NCBI GenBank assembly: GCA_963664835.2
Contig: CAXXUG010000027.1
Location: 1-64,000, forward strand
Direction of reading: 5' to 3'
Origin: G963664835 sp963664835
GTDB taxonomy: Bacteria > Chloroflexota > UBA6077 > FW602-bin22 > JBCLEL01
Length of the DNA: 64,000 bases
Shown here one piece after another: positions 9,228-16,493 of the stretch (positions are counted from its first letter, which is position 1; every line of letters begins with the position of its first letter). Under the pieces are notes generated by a model. It was not told the DNA's origin. It was given only the letters and a program-made list of their open reading frames with translations, and made no database searches. Made by a program: the position numbers and the translations under genes.

Positions 9228-10253
9228 CTATGCCGGCTTGCGGGCGTGGACGAAGTACATCGGCGTGAAGATGCCCAGCCGGCCGGCCTCGGCCATCGCC
9301 GACGCGCAGAGGTTCAGTGTCTCCGCCACACGCGCGGTCCCCTCCGGAGCGATGCGTACCGCCTCTAGCACCCTTGTCACAGCTTCAGAGGTCCAGCGTC
9401 CGAATCTCGAGCTGCGAAAGCTGGCCAGTGAGACGCCCGAGCCGGCCACGGGCTCGTACCAGGGAATCGAAGGGCCGGCCTGTGCCGCGAGGTCCCGCGT
9501 TTCCAACACCTCGAATCCCACCGTTCGAAGCGCGTCATCGACAGTCTGCCGGTCGTCGATCACGAGCAGACCGCCTCCCAATTGGACGTCGGCCTTGATC
9601 CTGAGATGCAGAGGGTCCTGGGGGTCGAAGCGATCGGTCATGCAGTACTCGTAGGCGGCGAAACTCGCTCCAGGCTTGAGCAGCCGAAAGGCTTCGCCAT
9701 AGATGCTGACTTTGTCCGGCGCGCAGCAAGTCGCCTCGATCGAGTAGACCGCGTCGAACGACTCGCTCGGAGCGTCCACGTTGAGAAAGTCGCAGTGCAG
9801 GTAGTCGGCCAGATGGGTCAGTCCCGCCTCTTCCGCATACCTGCGGGCCCGCTCGAGCTGATAGGCGTTGCTGTTGACGCCTACGATCCTGGCGCCGGAG
9901 AAGCGGGCGATCTCCAGCAGCGGCCCGCCGACGCCGCAACCGAGGTCGGCGACGACCATCCCAGGCTTCAGTCCGAGCACGCGGGCCATATTCTGCTCGT
10001 GGCGCGCGAGCGAGTCCTTGAAGCTCTCGCCGGGAACCCGCGGAGCGAAGTGGAACGACCGGCCCCAACCGAACTCGAAGAAGTCCGTGACCAGGTCATA
10101 GTAGAGGTTGTTGACATGCACGTGCTCGCTTTCCTTGGTCTCCGAGCCGGCGCGCACGTGGGACCTGATCCGGCGCTCATAGTCACGAATCGCCGAGGAC
10201 ACGCCGGATGGGCTCAGCTTATCCCTAAGCGCCTTGGCGACCTTGAATGACAT
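9228..10253 (-). CDS. Sterol 24-C-methyltransferase-like (Erg6/SMT family) SAM methyltransferase
   Basis: A 341-residue class I SAM methyltransferase. The N-terminus has YYDLVTDFFEFGWG followed by SFHFAPR (residues about 51-72), the hallmark of the SMT family. Motif I VADLGCGVGG is at 101-110. EATCCAPDK and AAYEYCMTDRFD match the Erg6 active-site region, and LGGGL and IPWYEP follow the family's C-terminal order. Eukaryotic members methylate the sterol side chain at C-24; the substrate in this bacterium is unproven. A copy of its first ~105 codons and upstream DNA recurs at 12941-13352. No sterol-cyclisation genes are in the window. It could also act on another polyprenoid. Confidence 0.8.
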   Translation of the reverse strand: MSFKVAKALRDKLSPSGVSSAIRDYERRIRSHVRAGSETKESEHVHVNNLYYDLVTDFFEFGWGRSFHFAPRVPGESFKDSLARHEQNMARVLGLKPGMVVADLGCGVGGPLLEIARFSGARIVGVNSNAYQLERARRYAEEAGLTHLADYLHCDFLNVDAPSESFDAVYSIEATCCAPDKVSIYGEAFRLLKPGASFAAYEYCMTDRFDPQDPLHLRIKADVQLGGGLLVIDDRQTVDDALRTVGFEVLETRDLAAQAGPSIPWYEPVAGSGVSLASFRSSRFGRWTSEAVTRVLEAVRIAPEGTARVAETLNLCASAMAEAGRLGIFTPMYFVHARKPA

Positions 10254-10352
10254 CGAATGCGTACCTTGAGCAGGATTGTGTCTGTGTGACAGTTGAAATC
10301 GTAGAGAGGGTGCCGGGTAATGTCAACCGTGGGGCCGGCGGGGCATTGTCCT
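9936..10352. repeat. Direct repeat copy A (5' part of SMT gene plus upstream DNA)
   Basis: About 415 bp, matched by 12941-13352 in the same orientation. It includes the first ~105 codons of the methyltransferase gene and the upstream region ending at the shared TAATGTCAACCGTGGGG. The two copies bracket the ParA/SAP-like/HEPN-like cassette. Confidence 0.85.
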
Positions 10353-10389
10353 ACACGCACAGCGGCCGATGACTCAGGCCGTCTTTGCA

Positions 10390-10419
10390 TTGCCCGCGCG
10401 AAGGTCAAACCTATACAAT
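10390..10419 (+). promoter_or_regulatory. Possible promoter of the ParA cassette
   Basis: TTGCCC, 18 bp, TACAAT, about 45 bases ahead of the ParA-like start. The -10 box is good and the -35 box is moderate. Confidence 0.4.
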
Positions 10420-10463
10420 CGCCATCATAAGCGGACATTCTCACTAGGAGAGAAGTGACGGCG

Positions 10464-11399
10464 ATGACCAAGGTCGTCTCATTTATCAATTACAAGGGCG
10501 GGGTTGGGAAGACCACGACGGCCTACCACGTATCGTGCTCATTGGCTCAGCACTATGACCAGAGAGTTCTGATGATTGACATTGACCCCCAGACGAACCT
10601 GACATTTCTCTGTGCGCCGTACGAAAGGTGGCAGAATCGCAAGGAGAACACAGGGACAATTAAGAATCTTTATGGTCGTTATCTTGAACAGCAACCACTT
10701 GATGTCAAACGACTCATCTGGAACGATGCCGTGGTTATCAGACGCTATCCGATATCAGGTCTTGACTTAATTCCGTGCGACATAGATCTGCTTGGCGAGG
10801 ACATCGGCGGTGGTCAAGTCGTGGGGACCTTCCCGACTGTGAAGGCGCTGCAACGTAACGCGCAAGGGTATTTGAGGGAGCTATCTTTCTTAAGGAAGGT
10901 GATCCAGGAAACCGAGGGTAGGTACGACTGGGTCGTGATAGATTGTCCACCAAATCTATATCTGATGACACAGAACGCGTTGCATGCGAGCGACTACTAT
11001 GTCGTCACTGCAATTCCTGATCACCTCTCGACCATTGGGTTGAGTATTCTAACTAGGAAGGTACGAGAAATTGGTGAAAGGATTTCTGCCGCATCGACAT
11101 TTGCGGGGCAAAGTGATGTACGGTCAATAGCTGACTTAGGTGCGATCGTATTTGTGAAGGTTCGCATCGGCGGAAGTCTGATCACGGTGACCCATTCAGA
11201 TACGATGAGCTCGGTTTCCAGGGAACCATTTGCTCGAAATAAAGTAGTCGAGCGATATACGACCGAGTTGATCGGTTATGGTGAGGCGGCTGAGAACCGC
11301 GTACCAGTTTGGGAACACCACTCAGAAAACGCCCGGCGGGTGGCCGGAAAGAATGAATACCCTGAAATAACGCGAGAATTGATGCTCAAGCTCACGTAA
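10464..11399 (+). CDS. ParA/MinD-type ATPase
   Basis: A 311-residue deviant-Walker ATPase. Walker A is YKGGVGKTT at the N-terminus, the A' motif is DIDPQTNLT, and Walker B is VVIDCPPN. Such ATPases position plasmids, chromosomes or protein cargo; there is no ParB beside it, so its cargo is unclear. ATG at 10464 is chosen because the family starts with a short leader before the first beta strand. A GTG nine bases upstream lies closer to the AGGAG (10446-10450) and is an alternative. The next gene follows after 16 bp on the same strand and is its likely partner. Base composition is AT-richer than flanking core genes, consistent with transfer. Confidence 0.85.
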   Translation: MTKVVSFINYKGGVGKTTTAYHVSCSLAQHYDQRVLMIDIDPQTNLTFLCAPYERWQNRKENTGTIKNLYGRYLEQQPLDVKRLIWNDAVVIRRYPISGLDLIPCDIDLLGEDIGGGQVVGTFPTVKALQRNAQGYLRELSFLRKVIQETEGRYDWVVIDCPPNLYLMTQNALHASDYYVVTAIPDHLSTIGLSILTRKVREIGERISAASTFAGQSDVRSIADLGAIVFVKVRIGGSLITVTHSDTMSSVSREPFARNKVVERYTTELIGYGEAAENRVPVWEHHSENARRVAGKNEYPEITRELMLKLT

Positions 11400-11415
11400 T
11401 GACCACGGGAAATGA

Positions 11416-11994
11416 ATGATGAAAAGCGTATCCGTCTATCCGACTGAATCTCTATTCAAGGGGCTGAGAACCCTGCTGACTTCACTACCTTCTGAGGAAG
11501 AGAAAACTGAGATTATCCAGACGTTGCGTGAGACCAGAGTTTTTCTAGAAGAGCTTCAACTCCTGATCGAAGCTTTCCCAACGATCGAGTCCAGTCAGGA
11601 CTTGTCACAAAATCTGTCACGCCTCGACATATTGGCGAACCGTGCAGCTAACAATGCGCCTCTTAGAAGATTCATGGGCCTTAAGGGCTCGCAGACGCCT
11701 AAAGCCAGGGGTGTCAATGGCGGGGAAGACGTCAGGACCCGCGCGGAAAAACTAGAACGAGTACTTAGCGGTTCCGAAACCTTGGATGTGGAGAGCCTGA
11801 TAGAACAATCTGGAGAGCCCATTTCCGTATTGACGGAACTGGCAGCCTCTCTAGGTTTACGGACACGAAGCAAGGAGCGCAAAGCTGAATTGAGGAAAAG
11901 GATAGCAACTCACATAACGAATCGACGAGGATATAAGCTCCTAAGAGGTGGGGACCGCCCCCCTAGAGACAGAGTTGCCAGCGTCCCATCTTAG
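11416..11994 (+). CDS. Hypothetical protein with SAP-like C-terminus, ParA partner
   Basis: A 192-residue protein I do not recognise. It is predominantly helical and charged. The last ~50 residues contain a LTELAASLGL...KAELRKRI pattern resembling a SAP-like helix-extension-helix nucleic-acid-binding motif. Its close spacing to the ParA-type ATPase suggests a partner or cargo adaptor that links the ATPase to DNA. That role is inference. No signal peptide or membrane segment is visible. Confidence 0.6.
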   Translation: MMKSVSVYPTESLFKGLRTLLTSLPSEEEKTEIIQTLRETRVFLEELQLLIEAFPTIESSQDLSQNLSRLDILANRAANNAPLRRFMGLKGSQTPKARGVNGGEDVRTRAEKLERVLSGSETLDVESLIEQSGEPISVLTELAASLGLRTRSKERKAELRKRIATHITNRRGYKLLRGGDRPPRDRVASVPS

Positions 11995-12146
11995 CTTTGA
12001 TTACTTCAGAGACCCGGATCCAACTGCACTTCTCAAGGCGACAGGCGCAACTTCGCGTGAGGGCGATTCCCGCAAATTTCCTGCTTCACGGAAACATGTC
12101 TCCGCGACACACATAACGACGGCTTCCATCAGCGCGGCATCTTTGG

Positions 12147-12238
12147 ACAAATACCCAGAGGGCTTCTCTTACAACGAGAATGCACAAGCGTTGCATGTAG
12201 GTGAGAGGCAGTTTTCGCCGGTGACGCCGGAGGTATAG
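12147..12238 (+). pseudogene. Possible remnant of a type ISP/IIG restriction enzyme C-terminus
   Basis: Within the 300 bp between the two cassette genes, one frame reads YPEGFSYNENAQALHVG and then FSPVTPEV before a stop. This resembles the pattern (YDE, L-VG, PVSPEVW) I recall from the end of type ISP and Eco57I-like enzymes. After the stop the frame continues with weak similarity and then another stop, so it looks decayed. The rest of 11995-12296 shows nothing recognisable. The identification is from memory and not aligned. Confidence 0.35.
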
Positions 12239-12296
12239 TGCGTGAACCCAAAGTCATCACCCTCGCCGACGATGTAAGCCAGGTTTGAGGCTTTGA

Positions 12297-12782
12297 ATGG
12301 ACGAAGACAAGACGCACGAACCGGAATACGAGCAAATGAGAGGCGAGTATCTCAGTCTTATGGCCTCCCTCGAGCTTAATTTGACCTTCTTGCTTGCAGA
12401 GTGCCTCGACGTAAGGAATCATAAGGAAGAATTCCAACGCTGGTTCGCAAGGGCGCCCCTATCGCTGGGATCAAAACTACGTCTATTTGAATCAATGACG
12501 AAAAACAGCGTACTACCCAATCAATTTGTTTCGGCTGTAGTCCAGATCCGGGACAGCAACGATTTTCGGAACACGCTCGCTCATTCGTTCCGGCAGTTCG
12601 GGCGCACCATGACGGCTAGGGGTCGAGAGATACCCGCTGAATACGTCACATTTCAGGTTCTTCGAGGCAAGCTAGTGAATTTGCGTCAACTTGAGAACCT
12701 GATATCGAATATGTTGGCCGACGCTATACAGGGACCGCTTCCACCGATATCCGCGAACGATTTTGCGGACTGGCCTCCTTAG
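12297..12782 (+). CDS. HEPN-like domain protein
   Basis: A 161-residue all-helical protein. RNTLAH (residues 91-96) fits the Rx4-6H motif of HEPN ribonucleases, where Arg and His form the composite active site of a dimer. The preceding helix has the expected acidic/polar face (SLELNLTFLLAECLD). HEPN proteins act as toxins or as RNase effectors of immune systems. No obvious MNT antitoxin is next door; the ParA-like pair lies upstream on the same strand and could be functionally linked. It ends where copy B of the direct repeat begins. The family assignment rests on one motif plus predicted helices. Confidence 0.55.
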   Translation: MDEDKTHEPEYEQMRGEYLSLMASLELNLTFLLAECLDVRNHKEEFQRWFARAPLSLGSKLRLFESMTKNSVLPNQFVSAVVQIRDSNDFRNTLAHSFRQFGRTMTARGREIPAEYVTFQVLRGKLVNLRQLENLISNMLADAIQGPLPPISANDFADWPP

Positions 12783-12940
12783 CTATCCGATTTATCTCAG
12801 TGAGTAACTGCCAACTCCTTGTCGGCCCTTGGGGTCGGAAGAGGTGTGCAAGCCCTCCTACATTGAGCTGCCGGCGGGCAAATGGATATGGGGCGCCGGG
12901 TGGAGATCGAAGCCTGATCGTGCTCTAACGTCGCACCAGC

Positions 12941-13258
12941 GCAACCGAGGTCGGCGACGACCATCCCGGGCTTGAGTCCAAGCGCGCGGGCCATATTCTG
13001 CTCGTGGCGCACGAGCGAGTCCTTGAAGCTCTCGCCCGGAACCCTCGGAGCGAAGTGGAACGACCTGCCCCAACCGAACTCGAAGAAGTCCGTGACTAGG
13101 TCATAGTAGAGGTTGTTGACATGCACGTGCTCGCTTTCCTCGGTCTCCGAGCCGGCGCGCCCGTGGGACCTGATCCGGCGCTCATAGTCGCGAATCGCCG
13201 AGGACACGCCGGATGGGCTCAGCTTGTCCCTCAGGGCCTTGGCGACGTTGACTGGCAT
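12941..13258 (-). pseudogene. Truncated 5' copy of the sterol-methyltransferase-like gene
   Basis: Starting at ATG 13258, about 105 codons match the N-terminus of the gene at 9228-10253, through VVADLGC in SAM motif I. The sequence then breaks off into unrelated DNA. The fragment lacks the catalytic core and cannot be an active methyltransferase. The frame runs on to 12797 with unrelated residues. Confidence 0.85.
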
Positions 13259-13352
13259 CGAAAGCGTTCCTCGATCAGTTCTTGCCGGGTGTGACCTTCG
13301 GCACCATACAGAGGGGCCGGTGTAATGTCAACCGTGGGGGGTGGGGCCGGCA
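12941..13352. repeat. Direct repeat copy B
   Basis: Second copy of the ~415-bp repeat (see 9936-10352). It has the same orientation, with scattered substitutions, so the duplication is not recent. Confidence 0.85.
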
Positions 13353-13417
13353 GGGTGCACACTGGGGTAACATATTGCAAGACAACCTGCCGGTTTAACG
13401 AATTGGGAGAGAAAGGC

Positions 13418-14845
13418 GTGGCCGAGCCTAACTTCGCCAATCGCACCATATGGACCGGCGACAACCTGGATATACTTAGAGGCTTGAACTCTGAGTGCGT
13501 TGACCTAATTTACCTGGACCCTCCTTTCAACTCCAACCAGGATTATTCGGCGCCTGTCGGCAGCAAGGCGGCAGGGGCGGCGTTCAAAGACACTTGGACG
13601 CTATCTGACCTTGATGTTGCATGGATGGGGATTATCGCCGACAAGCAGCCAGCCATGTATCAAGTCTTACAAACAGCCGGACTGACTCACGGGAAGGGCA
13701 TGCAGTCTTATCTCTGCATGATGGGAATTCGCCTACTGGAAATGCGGCGGGTCTTGAAGACAACTGGTTCGATCTATCTGCATTGCGATCCCACGGCAAG
13801 CCATTACCTCAAATTGCTGATGGACGCGATTTTCGGCCGCCAGAGTTTTCGCAGTGAGGTGACATGGCGACGTGTAAACTCAACCGGAAGAGGGCGGCGA
13901 CGGTATCCGAATAATGCCGACACGCTTCTTTACTACACGAGAAGTGAAGAATTCCATTGGAATCGACCGTACAAGCCACATACGCCCGAGTATGTAACCA
14001 AGTTCTATCGACACATAGAATCCAATACCGGCCGTCGATATCGCTTGGATAATCTGAAGGGTGCAGGAACTAGGACTGGCGATTCTGGCGCTCCGTGGCG
14101 AGGCGTCGATCCAAATGACACGGGCAGTCATTGGGCCGTGCCGGGCTTTGCGCTGCCTGACGGAGCCCGATCTTGGAGCACTCAGAAAAAGTTGGATTAT
14201 CTTGAGCAAATAGGCCGCATCTATTGGCCGCCCAAAGGCAGCGTTCCAGCGTATAAGAGGTACTTGGACGAAATGCCCGGTACACCCGTTGACACCATTT
14301 GGGATGATATTCGCGGCATTCAGGCACAATCCGCCGAGCGCACCGGCTACCCGACGCAAAAACCACTCGCCCTATTGGACCGGATCATCAAGGCCAGTTC
14401 CAACGAGGGCGACATGGTTCTTGACCCATTCTGTGGCTGCGCGACGGCGTGCGTATCGGCGGAAGAACTGGGACGGCAATGGGTGGGAATAGACCTCTCT
14501 CCCAAGGCAGTTGAGTTAGTAAACCTTCGACTCAAGGAGTTTATGGGAGAGTTGTTTCACTCTCAGCTAGTCACAGCCCGCACCGACATACCACGACGGA
14601 CGGACATAGAAAAGCCGATCAACTACAGACGTAACAAGCATGTGTTGTTCGGTAGACAGGAAGGACAGTGCAATGGGTGCCGGATGGAGTTCCCGTTCAA
14701 GATGTTCGATGTGGACCACGTGATACCACGCTCGCGCGGCGGCACCGACCACTTGGATAATCTGCAGCTACTCTGTTCCCACTGCAATCGGCTGAAGGGC
14801 AATCGCACTCAGGAGTATTTGCTGGTTAGGCTGGCCGGGCAGTGA
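13418..14845 (+). CDS. DNA methyltransferase (N6A/N4C type) fused to an HNH endonuclease
   Basis: A 475-residue protein. Motif IV DPPFNSNQDY is near residue 34, and motif I DPFCGCAT near 335, preceded by PTQKPLALL (motif X-like). This is the beta-class order, with a long target-recognition region between. After about residue 400 it carries CNGC...DVDHVIPRSRGG...CSHCNRLKGNR, a complete zinc-bound HNH nuclease with paired Cys. A single chain could both modify and cut DNA. GTG 13418 fits the family N-terminus; the frame upstream lies inside the repeat. It converges with the Argonaute operon. No separate restriction gene is adjacent. Confidence 0.88.
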   Translation: MAEPNFANRTIWTGDNLDILRGLNSECVDLIYLDPPFNSNQDYSAPVGSKAAGAAFKDTWTLSDLDVAWMGIIADKQPAMYQVLQTAGLTHGKGMQSYLCMMGIRLLEMRRVLKTTGSIYLHCDPTASHYLKLLMDAIFGRQSFRSEVTWRRVNSTGRGRRRYPNNADTLLYYTRSEEFHWNRPYKPHTPEYVTKFYRHIESNTGRRYRLDNLKGAGTRTGDSGAPWRGVDPNDTGSHWAVPGFALPDGARSWSTQKKLDYLEQIGRIYWPPKGSVPAYKRYLDEMPGTPVDTIWDDIRGIQAQSAERTGYPTQKPLALLDRIIKASSNEGDMVLDPFCGCATACVSAEELGRQWVGIDLSPKAVELVNLRLKEFMGELFHSQLVTARTDIPRRTDIEKPINYRRNKHVLFGRQEGQCNGCRMEFPFKMFDVDHVIPRSRGGTDHLDNLQLLCSHCNRLKGNRTQEYLLVRLAGQ

Positions 14846-14993
14846 GCCGGAGGGCCAGCCTTCAAGAACTCTCGTACAAGAGGCGTCCATCGCCGCGTAT
14901 GGAGTTGACGTTGAATGTCAGTCATGCCATAAGCACGATTCGCTCTGGTCACTCGGACTAAGGACCGTTAGCCACATAATTGACGGCGTCGCA

Positions 14994-16484
14994 TTACATG
15001 TAGTATCTGTAGGACATCTCTGGGATTTCGTCATCCTCGATTTCCGCCATTATCAGCCCTACTTCTCTGGCCATCCGTGTAGTGATGGGAGACCACTCAA
15101 ACGGAGAAGATGAGTTGAAGTTCATCTTTGTAAGTCCCAAGATTTCTTGGCACGCGCGCTCGTCACGTTCGTTATTGGAATCGAATCGCACTTCAATTGG
15201 CGCGGGAATATGAGGGCCAGGGTAGCTCCCCCATGGTTCAAAAAACCCCGTGGTATATAGATGATATGTCCCTTCAACGTCTATCAGAGTTCCCCTTCGA
15301 GGTGGATAATCCCCATGGGGGAGCAACCTGAATTGGGATGGATACAAAGTAGTGAATTCGTGGGCGGGCACCCGATTCCAGGCTGCTGTGAATCCATCCT
15401 TTTCCTGGCGGTCGAATCTGCTTTGCTTGTGGACTACTAATCTTAACGGATCACGACCAGTTCGGTTTCTGTATTCAGTCAGGATCGCATTTCCCATCCG
15501 AAATGCCTGATCCTCATTCAGGTGGGGACTCAATCCCCAGTCTTCATCCCAGTCAATACTATCGCCTCGAAGAACGAACCCCTCAGTATCGGTTGAGAAT
15601 GCTTGAGCGCAACTCGAGTATACCAGGTGGTTACTTTCGGTTCGAAGGTGATGGAAACTAATCCCTACGAAGCATACGTGGGGGGCAATTCCCGACAATC
15701 TCCACGGGATTCCCCCAGCCTTATAAAAGATGGCCCCACAGATGTCCCATGCCTTTGTAGCAGGGTCATCTCCATCTTCGCGATCTTTAAACAGTTTGTT
15801 GTGAGCGAGTTGGATGGGTACGCCAAAATTCATGGCCCTGGCTTTGAGACTACGTCGGAAATTCCGAAACAATAACGAATCCGGCCTATGAGAGTCCAAT
15901 AACTCAGACGTGTCAAATAGCGATAGCTGCCCTAGTCCGTTTCCTTGTTTAGGACCTGCGCGTCCTCGTCGCTGATTTCTGTTTTCTATTTGTCCGTAAG
16001 TGCGAAATTGCTCAAGAAGTTCGTCTGACAGGGAGCAGACAACCACGTTAGGCCCAAACTCTCGATTTGCTAGCGTGGCTACTCGATCCGCATATAATCT
16101 CACCATCCCTTCAAACTGCTGATGGCCAGGGCGAGTCAAGACTGGAATTAAGTCTCTCTCCTCGATCTCGATAGTCCACCTGTCCTGCATCTCTAAGGGA
16201 CAGTGAAACACGTTTTGGAACGGTGGAAAATCCGGATGTCGTCGTCTATTTGCATTTCCCGTGAATATGCCCTCTTGACATCTCTCAAACCAGGTGCGAC
16301 CAGCGTCGATCATCCCAGCAGATCCTACAAAGCCCACTCTGACTGAGCTAGGGAAATCTTTGCCGTATCGCAAACTGTACGGTCCTGCTTCTGCCAGACC
16401 CACCCTTGGCTCGACGCTCAATTCGCCATTTGCGAACTCGAGCGCGGGCTCCTCCAGAACTTGGACTACGAGGTCAATTGCCAC
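14994..16484 (-). CDS. Short prokaryotic Argonaute (MID-PIWI), catalytically inactive
   Basis: A 496-residue short pAgo lacking N and PAZ domains. The MID region includes FRRSLKARAM and VPIQLAHNK, matching the 5'-phosphate guide pocket of short pAgos. The PIWI domain has KAGGIPWRL and VCFVGISFHH, and ends with NSSSPFEWSPIT. The first catalytic Asp is replaced (VGIS) and the later one sits in an HKQ context, so it should bind a guide but not slice. GTG at 16484 lies 9 bp after the SIR2-APAZ stop, indicating translational coupling. In characterised relatives the guide-loaded pair senses invader nucleic acid and triggers NAD+ destruction by SIR2. The assignment is strong although found by eye. 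Confidence 0.85.
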   Translation of the reverse strand: MAIDLVVQVLEEPALEFANGELSVEPRVGLAEAGPYSLRYGKDFPSSVRVGFVGSAGMIDAGRTWFERCQEGIFTGNANRRRHPDFPPFQNVFHCPLEMQDRWTIEIEERDLIPVLTRPGHQQFEGMVRLYADRVATLANREFGPNVVVCSLSDELLEQFRTYGQIENRNQRRGRAGPKQGNGLGQLSLFDTSELLDSHRPDSLLFRNFRRSLKARAMNFGVPIQLAHNKLFKDREDGDDPATKAWDICGAIFYKAGGIPWRLSGIAPHVCFVGISFHHLRTESNHLVYSSCAQAFSTDTEGFVLRGDSIDWDEDWGLSPHLNEDQAFRMGNAILTEYRNRTGRDPLRLVVHKQSRFDRQEKDGFTAAWNRVPAHEFTTLYPSQFRLLPHGDYPPRRGTLIDVEGTYHLYTTGFFEPWGSYPGPHIPAPIEVRFDSNNERDERACQEILGLTKMNFNSSSPFEWSPITTRMAREVGLIMAEIEDDEIPEMSYRYYM

Positions 16485-16493
16485 GTGCTTGCA

